A stretch of 64,000 nucleotides of DNA from Streptomyces fumanus (GCF_014655295.1 NZ_BNBI01000009.1:186001-250000), one strand, 5' to 3'. Shown: positions 1-8,640, numbered from the stretch's first letter. Notes: generated by a model not told the origin, from the sequence alone. Numbers and translations: made by a program.

Positions 1-372
1 GGTGAGCGCGGCGGCCAGCCCCAGCTTCAGCGGGCGGGTCCGGCGCGGGCGCCCGGCATCGTTGTCGCGCCCGCCGAGCCGGACCAGCCCGGCGTCGAGG
101 CCCCGGCCCCGGGCATCCCGGCCGGGGACGCCGGACCCGGCGCCCGCCGCGTCGGCGGAGGCGGCGCGCGCCTCGCGGAAGGCGGCCAGGGCGGCGGCCT
201 CGCCGGGGAGTTCACCGCTGGTCGGCGGGGTCGGGGCGGACAGCGCGGCGAGGGTCGAGGCGAGCCGTTCGGCCCGGTCGCGGACCGCGGGGTCGACCGA
301 CTCCAGCGACTCCCCGCGCAGCAAAAGCTCCGCCGTTTCGCGGTCCAGCCACCTGTCCTGCTCGTCGGCCAT
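1..372 (-). CDS. Membrane-anchored partner of ECF sigma factor (partial, runs off left edge)
   Basis: The first 124 codons are present and the reading frame is still open at base 1. The ATG overlaps the TGA of the sigma factor gene by one base (TGATG), so the two are probably translationally coupled. The protein begins MADEQDRWLDRETAELLL, is acidic and helical at first, and carries the segment AALAAFREARA followed by a basic stretch (RRTRPLK) and the start of a hydrophobic helix (LGLAAALT). The same order is found in the gene at 1346-2101, which also follows a sigma factor, so the two are paralogues. I infer a membrane-bound regulator of the sigma factor. No zinc-binding anti-sigma motif (HxxxCxxC) is visible in the part present. 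Confidence 0.7.
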   Translation of the reverse strand, partial: MADEQDRWLDRETAELLLRGESLESVDPAVRDRAERLASTLAALSAPTPPTSGELPGEAAALAAFREARAASADAAGAGSGVPGRDARGRGLDAGLVRLGGRDNDAGRPRRTRPLKLGLAAALT

Positions 373-1166
373 CACATGTCCCTCTGCGTCCGCGCACGCG
401 TATGCGTCACAGTGGCGGACGTCGCCGCACGGGCGCGCGGTTCTCGCTGGGCGGGCAGCGCGTCGAGCGCGTCGGCCGATTCCGCATCGGCGCCGAGGAG
501 TTCGGCGAGGCGCTTCAGACCGCGGTGGGCGGCGGTGCGGACGGCGCCGGGACGTTTCCCCAGGGTCCGGGCGGCGGTCTTGGCGTCGAGGCCGACCACG
601 ACCCGGAGGACGACGGCCTCGGCCTGGTCCTGCGGCAGCTTGGCTATGAGGGAGAGGGTGGTGCCGGTGGTGAGCGCCTCGATGGCCTCGCCGGCGGTGT
701 CGGAGGAGGCGGGCTTGCCGGTCAGTTCGGTCTCGTCGCCGACGGTCGCGGGGCGGCGCCCGCGCATCCGTATGTGGTCCAGGGCGCGGTTGCGGGCTAT
801 CCGGGCGGCCCAGCCGCGGAACCGGTCCGCGTCGCCGTCGAACCGCTCCAGGTCCCGGGCGATCTGCAGCCATGCCTCGGACGCCACGTCCTCGGCGTCC
901 GGATCACCGACCAGCGTCCGTACATAGCCCAGCAGCCGCGGGTGCACCGCGCGGTACACAGTCCGGAACGCGGTCTCGTCCCCGTCCTGTGCCGCGCGCA
1001 CCGCGGCGGTCAGCTCGGCGTCGTCCCCCAGCACCGCGCGCGCCTCTCTTTGCGCCTGTTTCGCCTCGGGTGGCCCACGGTGGTCTACCGCGGGACGGGG
1101 CGGGGCACCGCCCTCCGCACACCGGCGCGAACGGCACGTTACGTCCTGAAACCGCTCCCCGTCCAT
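372..1166 (-). CDS. ECF-type RNA polymerase sigma factor
   Basis: The 264-residue product has sigma region 2 at about residues 60-125 (GDETAFRTVYR, LLGYVRTLVGD, DAEDVASEAW, FRGWAARIARNRALDHIR) and sigma-70 region 4 at about 165-220 (LPQDQAEAVVLRVVVGLD, TAARTLGKRPGAVRTAAHRGLKRL), the usual ECF architecture without regions 1 and 3. The ATG at 1166 was chosen because it is the first ATG close to the conserved part; the open frame extends to 1349 but the extra residues are not sigma-like. The next gene overlaps its stop codon and encodes the likely regulator. A close paralogue lies at 2098-2778. The target promoters cannot be read from the sequence. Confidence 0.9.
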   Translation of the reverse strand: MDGERFQDVTCRSRRCAEGGAPPRPAVDHRGPPEAKQAQREARAVLGDDAELTAAVRAAQDGDETAFRTVYRAVHPRLLGYVRTLVGDPDAEDVASEAWLQIARDLERFDGDADRFRGWAARIARNRALDHIRMRGRRPATVGDETELTGKPASSDTAGEAIEALTTGTTLSLIAKLPQDQAEAVVLRVVVGLDAKTAARTLGKRPGAVRTAAHRGLKRLAELLGADAESADALDALPAQREPRARAATSATVTHTRARTQRDM

Positions 1167-1278
1167 GGCCGTACTCCTGGCCGTACAGGATGCAACTAAG
1201 CCGTGACGCGGAGAGGTGTGACACAAAACGCAGGGGTGGCGCTGTAGGAAGTACGGGCCGCCGCGCGGCCCGCGCCGC

Positions 1279-1326
1279 GCGACGGCCGGGGCCTCTCCTG
1301 TGGGGGGTGGCGGCCCCGGCCGTCGC
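1279..1326 (-). terminator. Hairpin after the 1346-2101 gene
   Basis: A 15-bp perfect stem (1279-1293 with 1312-1326) closes an 18-base loop just beyond the stop of the 1346-2101 gene. No U-tract follows, as is usual in Streptomyces. It probably ends the second sigma/partner operon before the first begins. Confidence 0.6.
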
Positions 1327-1345
1327 CTCGGCCGGGGTGCCCCGG

Positions 1346-2101
1346 TCACTGCTTCCCGCCCTTGCTCCCGCCCTTGTTCGCACTCTGCGCCGAGCCGTTG
1401 CCGGGGTGTGTCCTCGTCGGCCGGCCGGGGTCCGCCGGGCGGTCCGGTGGGGCGGGCCGGGCGGTGGGGGGTGTCGTCAGGCGGCGGGCGCAGTACGCGG
1501 CGACCTCGTCCTCGCCGCCCGCCGCCGCGACCAGGCGTCGCCAGGCGGTGGCGTTCCGCGCGGGGTCCGGGAGCCGTTCGTAGGCGCGGCAGTCGGCCTC
1601 GGGGTCCGGGGCGGGGGCCGGCCGGTCCGGGTCGGCGGGGGCGGAGGTGCGGGTGGGGTCGGCGGAGGTGGGCGCGGGGGCCTCGGGGGTGGGCCGGGCC
1701 GGGGGCGGTGGGGTCGTGGCGGCGGGCGGCCGGTCGCGGTGGCGGTCGGTGTCCCCGGGGGCCGGGCGGCCCGCGTCGATCGCGGCGTAGGCGACGCCGC
1801 CCAGGGCGAGGCCGGCCGCCAGCACCGACAGGGTGATCCGGCGCGCGGGCCGGCGGGGCCGCCAGTCGTCCCGGCGCCGGGTGCGCGCCGCCTGGTGCGT
1901 CCCGCTGTCCCGGGCGTCCCGGAACGCGGCGAGGGCCCGGTCCTCACGGCCGGCGGCGTCGGCGCGCAGGGCGGTGGCGAGCAGGGACTCCAGCGGGACG
2001 CGGTCGGCAGGGCCCCGACCGCCGTGCCGTCCAGCCATGTCCGCCGCCTCTGTCCGTTCCCGTTCCGGCCCGCCCGCCGGGCGGTTCCCGGCGCCGGTCA
2101 T
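1346..2101 (-). CDS. Membrane-anchored partner of ECF sigma factor, paralogue of the 1-372 gene
   Basis: A 251-residue protein with a charged cytoplasmic N-terminus (residues 1-90, including ALAAFRDARDS), one transmembrane helix at about 91-110 (LSVLAAGLALGGVAYAAI), a long Pro/Ala/Thr-rich linker and a small C-terminal domain (about 170-215) holding two cysteines (DCRAYERL, AAYCARRL). The ATG overlaps the TGA of the upstream sigma gene (ATGA). Single-pass topology and coupling to an ECF sigma gene are typical of anti-sigma factors, but the cytoplasmic part shows no recognisable anti-sigma domain, so that role is inferred. An in-frame ATG 21 codons downstream (MAGRHGGR) is an alternative start. 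Confidence 0.7.
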   Translation of the reverse strand: MTGAGNRPAGGPERERTEAADMAGRHGGRGPADRVPLESLLATALRADAAGREDRALAAFRDARDSGTHQAARTRRRDDWRPRRPARRITLSVLAAGLALGGVAYAAIDAGRPAPGDTDRHRDRPPAATTPPPPARPTPEAPAPTSADPTRTSAPADPDRPAPAPDPEADCRAYERLPDPARNATAWRRLVAAAGGEDEVAAYCARRLTTPPTARPAPPDRPADPGRPTRTHPGNGSAQSANKGGSKGGKQ

Positions 2102-2778
2102 GTCGACTCCCCCAGCGTCCGGGGCGGCTCATCCGTCACACCGTCCGCGCGGAGCTGCCGCGCCAGCTTCTTCAGCCCCCGGTACGCGGCCGTCCGCACC
2201 GCCCCCGGCCGCTTGCCCAGCACCCGGGCCGCGGCCGGGCCGTCCAGGCCGACCACCACCCGCAGCAGCACCGCCTCCGCCTGGTCCCGGGGCAGCGCCC
2301 GGATCAGGGTCAGGGCCGCCTCCGTGGACAGCGACTCCAGCGCCTGGTCGTGGGTGGAGTGCGGGCCGGGCAGGTCCAGCAGGTCCCGCTCCAGGGCCGA
2401 CCCCCGGGGCCGCACCCGCTGGCGCCGCAGGTGGTCCAGGGCCCGGTGCCGGGCGATGGTCGCCGTCCAGCCGCGGAAGCCCGCCCCGTCGCCCCGGAAC
2501 CGCCCGAGGTCCCGGGCGATCTCCAGCCAGGCGTCGGACGCCACGTCCTCGGCGTCGTCCCCGACCAGCCCCCGCAGATAGCCGAGCAGACCGGGCTGCA
2601 CGATCCGGTACGCGACCGCGAAGGCGGCCTCGTCGCCCTCCTGGGCACGCGCGACGGCCGCCCCCAGCTCCCCGTCGTACGCGGGTGCGCGACGGAGTTC
2701 CCCTCTCTGGCCCAAGAACCGTCCTCGTCCGTGCCGGGATCGCGGGCGCGCCCGGGCGGGCCCGCCTCCGTGCGGCAC
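2098..2778 (-). CDS. ECF-type RNA polymerase sigma factor
   Basis: 226 residues. Region 2 spans about residues 40-110 (GDEAAFAVAYR, LLGYLRGLVGD, DAEDVASDAWLEIARDL, FRGWTATIARHRALDHLRR) and region 4 about 150-210 (LPRDQAEAVLLRVVVGLD, ARVLGKRPGAVRTAAYRGLKKL). It is collinear with the sigma factor at 372-1166 and nearly identical in the DNA-binding helices, so the two may share targets. No upstream in-frame ATG gives a better start, but the first 25 Arg/Gly-rich residues are unlike the family and a later start is possible. It is divergent from the amidase gene at 2969, with about 190 bp between them for promoters. Confidence 0.88.
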   Translation of the reverse strand: MPHGGGPARARPRSRHGRGRFLGQRGELRRAPAYDGELGAAVARAQEGDEAAFAVAYRIVQPGLLGYLRGLVGDDAEDVASDAWLEIARDLGRFRGDGAGFRGWTATIARHRALDHLRRQRVRPRGSALERDLLDLPGPHSTHDQALESLSTEAALTLIRALPRDQAEAVLLRVVVGLDGPAAARVLGKRPGAVRTAAYRGLKKLARQLRADGVTDEPPRTLGEST

Positions 2779-2908
2779 GACGGGTCGTGCCCCTGTCCTC
2801 CACGCTCCTCAGCGTCACGGCGCACGGAAGTGTCACAGGCGCGGACCGCGTCGGCACGCGCCGTCACCAGGAGTGACGTTTGGCCGGTGCTTGACGCTGA
2901 GTCAGTGA

Positions 2909-2934
2909 CACCTGTGGGCCTACTGTGACAGGTG
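2909..2934. promoter_or_regulatory. Inverted repeat between divergent sigma factor and amidase genes
   Basis: CACCTGT and ACAGGTG, perfect 7-bp arms separated by 12 bases, lie 35 bp before the amidase start. TTGACG (2891-2896) just upstream could be a -35 element, but no well-spaced -10 is obvious. Candidate operator; the binding protein is unknown. Confidence 0.35.
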
Positions 2935-2968
2935 ACCCGAACACGTTTTCTTCCTAGGGGTGGGGTAA

Positions 2969-5683
2969 TTGAGTCCTCGCAGGACCCATGCGTACAGACC
3001 GCTCAGTCTGCGCGGGCGTGCCTGGCTGACGGCCGGGGCCGTGGTACTGAGCACGGCGGGTGTCGTCACGTACGCGACGGCCGACCAGCCCGCGCCGGCG
3101 GACGGCCGGGGCGGTGCGGAACGCGAACCCACCATCCGCACCGTCAAGCTGCACAGCGAGAGCGGGGGCCGCAAGGGACTGGAGCGCCGGACCACCGGCC
3201 GGTTCAGCGCGGTCCTGGTGACCTGGGACGACCCCGAGGCCAAGGCCAAGGGCACGCCCGAGGTGCGCACCCGGGACCTGGAGAGCGGTGACTGGTCCCC
3301 GTGGCAGCCGCTGGACACCGAGCCCAACCAGGCCGACGGCGCCGAGGGCGAACGCGCCGCCGCCCGCGGCGGCACCGGCTCGCTGTGGACCGGCGACTCC
3401 GACGGCATCGAGGTGCGCGTGGTCACGGCGGACGGCGAGGAGGCGGGCGGCCAGCCGGCCGGCATGGACGTCAAGCTGCTCGACCCGGGCACCGACCCGG
3501 AGGGCGGCCCGGAGCCGGCCGCGTACGCGGCGGACGCCACGGACCCGGCGACGCCCCCGGCCACGGACCAGGGGACGGTTCCGCCGACCGCCGACGAGCC
3601 CTCGGCCCCCGAGCCGACCGGGGTCTCGGACACCCCGGCGACCCCCGAGGTCCCGGCGACCCCCGAGTCCCCCGCGATCACGCAGACCCCGCCGGTCACC
3701 TCCGCACCACCCTCCCCGACCCCCTCCCCGACCTCCACGGTTCCCGCCCCCCGCCCCTCGACGGTGGTCAAGCCGCCCGTCATCACCCAGGCCGAGTGGG
3801 GCGCCTCCACGGAGTACGACGGCACGCCGGGCTACGGCACGAAGATCGACGCCGCCGTCGTCCACCACACCGGCATGGACAGCGACAACACCCTGTCCTG
3901 CGCCCAGTCCCGGGCCCGGCTGCGCTCCATCCAGCAGGAGCACTTCGCCCGCGGCTACTACGACATCGGCTACAACTTCCTCGTCGACCGCTGCGGCCAG
4001 ATCTTCGAGGGCCGCAGCGGCGGCATGGACCTCCCGGTGACCGGCGCCCACGACGTCGGCTTCAACACCAACACCGTCGGCATCTCCTACCTCGGCAACT
4101 TCGAGTCGGCCCGGCCCAGCCGCGCCGCCCTCGACGCGATCGCGCGGATCGTGGCGTGGAAGTTCGGGATGTACGGCATCGACCCGACCGGCAAGGTCAC
4201 CCTGACCTCCGGCAGCCCCAAGGGCCAGGACGGCAACCTGGTCGAGAAGGGCACCAAGATCACGCTGCCCCGGGTCTTCGGGCACCGGGACACCAACGCC
4301 ACCGCCTGCCCCGGCAAGAACCTCTACCCCAAGCTCTCCCGGATCGCGGCGCTCGCGAAGACCCCGGGCATCTCGCACGCCCTGCCCACCTCCGACTACG
4401 ACCGCGACGGCATCACCGACCTGGTCGCCGGCGTGCCGAAGGCGAACGGCGTGCGGGTCGTGCCCGGCGGCGTGGACGGCCCGGTCACCGCCAAGAAGGC
4501 CACGCTCACCCAGAACAGCCCCGGCGTGCCCGGTTCCTCCGAGTCCGGCGACGCCTTCGGCACCGCGACCGCCTGGGGCGACAACAACGGCGACGGTTAC
4601 GCCGATCTGGTGATCGGCAGCCCGGGCGAGGACGACACCGACGGGCACGCCGACCGCGGCTCGGTCACGGTGCTGTACGGCCCCGGCCTGGCGTCCGGTT
4701 ACTCGTACACCACCACCGGTGTCACCGCCACCGGAGCGAAGCTCGGCTCCGCCGTGGCCGTGGGCGACTTCAACGCCGACGGCAAGGCGGACGTCTTCTC
4801 GGCCGGCACCGGCAAGGGCGGCAACTACAACGTCCGGCTGCGCGGCGGCGCCACCACGTACGGCACCCTGACCTCCGCCACCGGCCCGGTCGCCTACCTC
4901 GACGCGGCGACCGGCGACTTCAACCGGGACGGCTACGCCGACGTCGCCCTCAACTACCGCGACACCGGCGGCACCGGCCGCGTCGTCCGCTTCGCGGGCT
5001 CGGCCTCCGGCCTGACCAAGGCCGGGGTCATCTCCGTCAAGGGCGGCCGGTCGCTCGCGGTCGGCGACTTCAACGGCAACGGGTACGACGACCTGGTCAT
5101 CGGCCAGCCGGTGGCCGCCGAGTCCGGCGGCGTCTCCGGCGGGCAGCTCACCATGCTGTTCGGCACCTCCAGCGGGTTCACCACCACCGGCATGAAGGTG
5201 ATCCACCAGAACACCGCCTCCGTCCCCGGCGGCAACGAGTCCGGCGACGCCCTCGGCACCTCCGTCTCGGCCGGCGACTACGACGCCGACGGTTACACGG
5301 ACGTCCTGGCCGGCGCCCCCGGCGAGGACCTCACCCGCGACGGCGCCAACCGCGCCGACGCGGGCAACGCGCTGCTGCTCAAGGGCGGCTCGGCCGGCCT
5401 CACCGGCTCCGGTTCGGTCGCCGTCTCCCAGGACACCAGCGGCGTCCCCGGCTCCACCGAGACCGGAGACCGGCTCGGCTCCGCCGTGGCCCTCGCCGAC
5501 CTGTCCGGGTACGGGCGGGCCGACCTCACCCTGGGCGCCGACGGCGAGGACGGCACCGACGGCGTCCTGATCCACGTGCCGAGCGGCAGCCGGGGCCTCG
5601 GGTTCGCCGACTCCGTGCTCTACAGCCGGACCACCCTGGGCACGCCGTCGGACGCCCGCCTCGGGCAGACGCTCACCCCCTGA
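2969..5683 (+). CDS. Secreted N-acetylmuramoyl-L-alanine amidase (PGRP/amidase_2) with FG-GAP repeats
   Basis: 904 residues. A basic N-terminus with a hydrophobic helix (about 15-38) is an export signal. After a Pro/Thr-rich spacer comes a peptidoglycan-recognition/amidase domain at about 268-456: QAEWGAS, the zinc ligand region VVHHTGMD, GYYDIGYNFLVD, GHRDTNATACPG. This family cleaves the bond between muramic acid and the stem peptide. From about residue 477 to the end follow roughly seven FG-GAP (integrin alpha-like) repeats, each with a Ca2+-type loop (for example DRDGITD, NNGDGYAD, FNADGKAD, DYDADGYTD) that should fold as a beta-propeller. The start is TTG at 2969 behind a G-rich ribosome site (AGGGG, 2956-2960). 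Active amidase residues appear complete. The propeller may bind cell-wall carbohydrate or protein; that is inference. Confidence 0.9.
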   Translation: MSPRRTHAYRPLSLRGRAWLTAGAVVLSTAGVVTYATADQPAPADGRGGAEREPTIRTVKLHSESGGRKGLERRTTGRFSAVLVTWDDPEAKAKGTPEVRTRDLESGDWSPWQPLDTEPNQADGAEGERAAARGGTGSLWTGDSDGIEVRVVTADGEEAGGQPAGMDVKLLDPGTDPEGGPEPAAYAADATDPATPPATDQGTVPPTADEPSAPEPTGVSDTPATPEVPATPESPAITQTPPVTSAPPSPTPSPTSTVPAPRPSTVVKPPVITQAEWGASTEYDGTPGYGTKIDAAVVHHTGMDSDNTLSCAQSRARLRSIQQEHFARGYYDIGYNFLVDRCGQIFEGRSGGMDLPVTGAHDVGFNTNTVGISYLGNFESARPSRAALDAIARIVAWKFGMYGIDPTGKVTLTSGSPKGQDGNLVEKGTKITLPRVFGHRDTNATACPGKNLYPKLSRIAALAKTPGISHALPTSDYDRDGITDLVAGVPKANGVRVVPGGVDGPVTAKKATLTQNSPGVPGSSESGDAFGTATAWGDNNGDGYADLVIGSPGEDDTDGHADRGSVTVLYGPGLASGYSYTTTGVTATGAKLGSAVAVGDFNADGKADVFSAGTGKGGNYNVRLRGGATTYGTLTSATGPVAYLDAATGDFNRDGYADVALNYRDTGGTGRVVRFAGSASGLTKAGVISVKGGRSLAVGDFNGNGYDDLVIGQPVAAESGGVSGGQLTMLFGTSSGFTTTGMKVIHQNTASVPGGNESGDALGTSVSAGDYDADGYTDVLAGAPGEDLTRDGANRADAGNALLLKGGSAGLTGSGSVAVSQDTSGVPGSTETGDRLGSAVALADLSGYGRADLTLGADGEDGTDGVLIHVPSGSRGLGFADSVLYSRTTLGTPSDARLGQTLTP

Positions 5684-5692
5684 CCGGGCGGC

Positions 5693-5726
5693 GGGCCGGG
5701 ACCGTACGCCCGTACGGTCCCGGCCC
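5693..5726. terminator. Bidirectional terminator
   Basis: A 16-bp perfect stem with a 2-base centre (5693-5708 with 5711-5726) lies between the convergent amidase (stop 5683) and the gene ending at 5731. Confidence 0.7.
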
Positions 5727-5730
5727 GGTC

Positions 5731-6174
5731 TCACCCGCCCGCCGTCGCCTCCCGGCACAGCAGCCGCAGCGAGCCGTCCCCGGTGTAGCGGCGGCGGGCC
5801 TCTTCCATCGGGTCCCACAGCTTCCCATCCGGGGTGCGCACCCAGTGGTCGCCGCCGGACGACCACCACTCGGCGCCGGTCTGGCGGACGATCACCTCGC
5901 CGGCGTAGGCGCCCAGGCCCCGCAGCACGGTCTCCACGGCGGCGTACGGGGCGTCCTCGCGGCGTATGCCGTCGATCACGCGGTCGACCCGCCACAGGCT
6001 CTGCGCCGAGTAGTCCAGGCGCAGCCGGGCGCCCTCGCGCAGGGCGGCCACCGCGTCCGCCGCCCACCGGGCCGGCCGGGCGGCGGCCTGCGGCCTGGGG
6101 TCCCGGCGCGCCGTCGCCGTGGTAGCTGTCGCTGTCGTCGTGGTCGCTGTCGTCGCACTCGTCGAAGTCGTCAC
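5731..6174 (-). CDS. Hypothetical protein with Thr/Ala-rich N-terminus
   Basis: 147 residues as drawn from a GTG at 6174. The first 25 residues are almost only Thr, Ala and Ser, encoded by a trinucleotide-like tract, and no clear ribosome site precedes the GTG, so the true start may be later. The rest (from about residue 30) looks like a compact domain: AADAVAALREGARLRLDYS, then VETVLRGLGAYAGEVIVRQT, WW and WVRTPDGKLWDPMEEA. The pattern of a helical first half, then GEVIV and a short beta-rich end, resembles small Streptomyces proteins of unknown function. No function is proposed. It ends convergently with the amidase and starts 58 bp after the hexosaminidase stop on the same strand. Confidence 0.55.
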   Translation of the reverse strand: MTTSTSATTATTTTATATTATARRDPRPQAAARPARWAADAVAALREGARLRLDYSAQSLWRVDRVIDGIRREDAPYAAVETVLRGLGAYAGEVIVRQTGAEWWSSGGDHWVRTPDGKLWDPMEEARRRYTGDGSLRLLCREATAGG

Positions 6175-6232
6175 ACCCCAAGAGCGTCGGCGGACGTCGA
6201 TTCGTCACCCTGTTCGGGACGGCGTCCCGGGG

Positions 6233-7858
6233 TCAGCCCACCTTCTCCGCCAGTGCCTTGAACCGCGCCCAGGACAGCTCGGGTGCGTCCGGGTCCCACA
6301 GCTTCTGGACGGTCGCCGCCAGCGGCAGCCTGATGCCGTCCGCGACCTGAGCCTGGGTCTGGGCGCCGGGGATGTCGCCCCAGACGGCGAAGGAGCCGCC
6401 GAGGATCTGGTCGTCGTACCGGGCGTCGACCGCCTCGGTGCCCCGGATCACGCGCGGGGTCCAGTGCTCGTAGATGCGCTGCCCGGTCGGGTAGACGAAG
6501 GTCTGCGGCTGCCCGAGGACGTAGTAGAGGAACTCGTCGTTGTAGTTGATCACCTGGCGGCCCTCCGCGAGGTACTCCGACGGCTGCCGGGCGCCGATCT
6601 CCTTGCCGGTCCAGTACGCCACCCGCAGGTCGTCGTCGGCCTTGACGGAGGTGCCGCGGAAGAAGCCGTCGTTCCAGGCGCGGGGGGTGCGGTGGTTCGC
6701 GCGGACGGTGGCGGCGCGGTCGTTGAGCCAGCCGGTGGTGAGGTCCTCGACGGTGGCGCCGGAGCCGTACTTCTCGCGGGCGGCGGCGGCCAACTGCGGA
6801 TAGGACGCGGCCGGGTCGGAGACGGTCAGCGCCTGGTACTCGTCGCCGCCGAGGTGCCACTGGCCGCCGGGGAAGACCTCGGCGTACTCGTCGATCAGGT
6901 CGTCCACGATCTCGGCCGCGCCCGGCTTCGATATGTCGATCGCGCCCTTGGTGGCCGTCCCCCGCGCGTTGCGCAGTTGCAGGTCGGGGTGGGCGTCGAG
7001 GACGGCGCCGAGGTGCCCCGGCGAGTCGATCTCGGGGACGATGGTGATGTGCCGCGCGGCGGCGAGGCCGACGATCCTCTTGACCTGGGCCTTGGTCAGG
7101 TGGTCGGCCGAGACGATCTCCGGGTGCGAGGAGGACTCGATGCGGAAGCCCTGGTCGTCGGAGAAGTGCAGCCCCAGCTCGTTGTACTTCAGGTCGCCCA
7201 GCTCGCGTATCCGGTCCTCGATCCAGTCCGCCGAGTAGTGCTTGCGGGCGATGTCCAGCATCAGCCCCCGCCGCGGCTTGGCCGGCGCGTCCTTCACGAC
7301 CCCCTCGGGCGCCGCCCCGCCGCCGCGCACCGCCTGCTTCAGCGTCCGGGTGCCGTAGAAGACGCCCGCCTCGGAGGGCCCGCGGACGGTGACCCGTCCG
7401 TCCCGCACGGTCATGGTGTACGACTCGGCGCCCGTCTTCAGGCCCTTGTCGACCTCCAGGCGCACGTCCCCGGCCCGCCGGTCGTCCTTCTCCCCGGCGT
7501 ACGTCAGCCCCAGCTCGCCGGCGAGCAGGCGGCCCTCGTCGGCGAGGCCGGTGCCGTCCACGACGACCCGGTGGGCGCGCTCGGGCCGCCAGCCGGGGCC
7601 GCGGGCGGGGGTGTGCTCGCGTACCGAGGGGATGGTCCGGGGCGCGCTGGACAGGGCGTACGAGCGGCTCGGGGACGGGCTGGTCGCGGCGGGCGCCGCG
7701 GACACGCCGTCGGCGGCGGACCGCGCCGGGCCCCCGGAGCCGTCGTCCCCGGCGGCCCACACGCCCAGGCCGGCGCCGAGCGCCACGACCGCCGTACCGG
7801 CGATCACGGCCCGCTGTCCCGTCCTCCGCGCCGGACTCCGGCGCCCGTGCCGGCTCAT
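6233..7858 (-). CDS. Beta-N-acetylhexosaminidase, GH20 family
   Basis: 541 residues from ATG 7858 (MSRHGRRSPARRTG), a start that places a hydrophobic signal/anchor helix (AVIAGTAVVALGAGLGVWAA) at about residues 15-34. An in-frame ATG at 7939 would add 27 residues before the signal. An N-terminal alpha/beta GH20b domain (about 85-200) is followed by the (beta/alpha)8 barrel: GLMLDIARKHYSADW, LGLHFSDDQGFRIE, EIDSPGH, and the catalytic pair in WHLGGDEY, where Asp orients the acetamido group and Glu is the acid. It releases terminal GlcNAc/GalNAc from chitin or wall fragments outside the cell. Monocistronic and divergent from the 8083 gene. Confidence 0.9.
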   Translation of the reverse strand: MSRHGRRSPARRTGQRAVIAGTAVVALGAGLGVWAAGDDGSGGPARSAADGVSAAPAATSPSPSRSYALSSAPRTIPSVREHTPARGPGWRPERAHRVVVDGTGLADEGRLLAGELGLTYAGEKDDRRAGDVRLEVDKGLKTGAESYTMTVRDGRVTVRGPSEAGVFYGTRTLKQAVRGGGAAPEGVVKDAPAKPRRGLMLDIARKHYSADWIEDRIRELGDLKYNELGLHFSDDQGFRIESSSHPEIVSADHLTKAQVKRIVGLAAARHITIVPEIDSPGHLGAVLDAHPDLQLRNARGTATKGAIDISKPGAAEIVDDLIDEYAEVFPGGQWHLGGDEYQALTVSDPAASYPQLAAAAREKYGSGATVEDLTTGWLNDRAATVRANHRTPRAWNDGFFRGTSVKADDDLRVAYWTGKEIGARQPSEYLAEGRQVINYNDEFLYYVLGQPQTFVYPTGQRIYEHWTPRVIRGTEAVDARYDDQILGGSFAVWGDIPGAQTQAQVADGIRLPLAATVQKLWDPDAPELSWARFKALAEKVG

Positions 7859-8082
7859 GACGCCGACCTCGGGCCGCCGCTCCGGACCGGCGTCCACCAC
7901 GCGTTCCGAAACTCTCCCGTTCGGGTGAAATTCAGGCATCGCACGGACATGACACACTCCCACTCGCTAACGTGACGCCACAGCTCTCACACAATCCACT
8001 GCCGACACACACGTGACGCCCACGAGGACCCACGCTGCCTGCGCACCGTCTGCCGGATCTCCCCGGCCGAGTCGCCCCACCC

Positions 8083-8640
8083 GTGCCGACGCAAACACGC
8101 GCCACCCCGGCCGCCCGGTCCGCACTGGACCGCTTCAACGCCGCGCCGCCCGGCGAGGCCGTCCGCACCCTGCTGCACTGTCTGCACAGCCCCCGCTGGG
8201 CCCGCCGCGTCGCCGCCCACCGCCCCTACCCCGACCTCCCCGCCCTGCTGGCGGCGGCGGACGAGGCGGCCTACGACCTGACCGGCGAGGACCTGGCCGA
8301 GGCGCTGGCGGCGGAGACCCTGCCCGGCCTGCCCGAGGACATCTACGCGGTGGCGGGCACGGCCCTGCGCGCGGCCCACGCGGCCTACGCGACCAAATTC
8401 GGACACGTGTTCGTCATCTGCCTCGACGGCGTACCGCGCTCCGAAACCCTGGACCACGCCCTCACGGCCATCCGGTCACGATTGGCGAACGATCCGGAGC
8501 GGGAGCGAGAGGTCACGGCCGAGGAACTCCGGCGCCTGGCCAGAGAGCGGCTGAGCCACGCCGTAGGGGCGCGGGGAACTGCGCGACCAGCCACACCACA
8601 CCCGAACCCGGCAAACAAGACAAGCCCCCCACCCCCCTGA
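8083..8640 (+). CDS. OHCU decarboxylase (UraD)-like protein lacking the catalytic motif
   Basis: 185 residues from GTG 8083; a stop codon lies in frame at 8014 and there is no ATG/GTG between, so this is the only usual start. The helical fold of the UraD family is recognisable: LDRFNAAPPGEAVRTLLHCL, AAHRPYPDLPALLAAADEAA, ALRAAHAAYATKFGHVFVICLDG, RLANDPEREREVTAEELRRLARERL. UraD acts on the 5-ureidoimidazoline intermediate of urate breakdown using a His in an HPRIG motif. Here that motif and about 25 residues around it are missing between LAEALAAE and ALRAAH, so canonical activity is unlikely. The last 24 residues are encoded by a dispersed repeat (8565-8616). It may be a pseudoenzyme or have another role. 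No other uricolytic gene is nearby. Confidence 0.75.
   Translation: MPTQTRATPAARSALDRFNAAPPGEAVRTLLHCLHSPRWARRVAAHRPYPDLPALLAAADEAAYDLTGEDLAEALAAETLPGLPEDIYAVAGTALRAAHAAYATKFGHVFVICLDGVPRSETLDHALTAIRSRLANDPEREREVTAEELRRLARERLSHAVGARGTARPATPHPNPANKTSPPPP
8565..8616 (+). repeat. Dispersed Streptomyces GC-rich repeat, copy 1
   Basis: About 52 bp beginning AGGGGCGCGGGGAACTGCGC, continuing through a GACCAGCC core and an ACCCGAACCCGGCAAAC tail. A second copy in the opposite orientation is at 30041-30091. This one lies inside the end of the UraD-like reading frame. Confidence 0.7.

Noticed and set aside
2954..6208. Very long open frame (over 1000 codons) on the minus strand across the amidase gene
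   Set aside because: High-GC third positions keep the antisense frame open; the plus-strand amidase with clear domains is the real gene.
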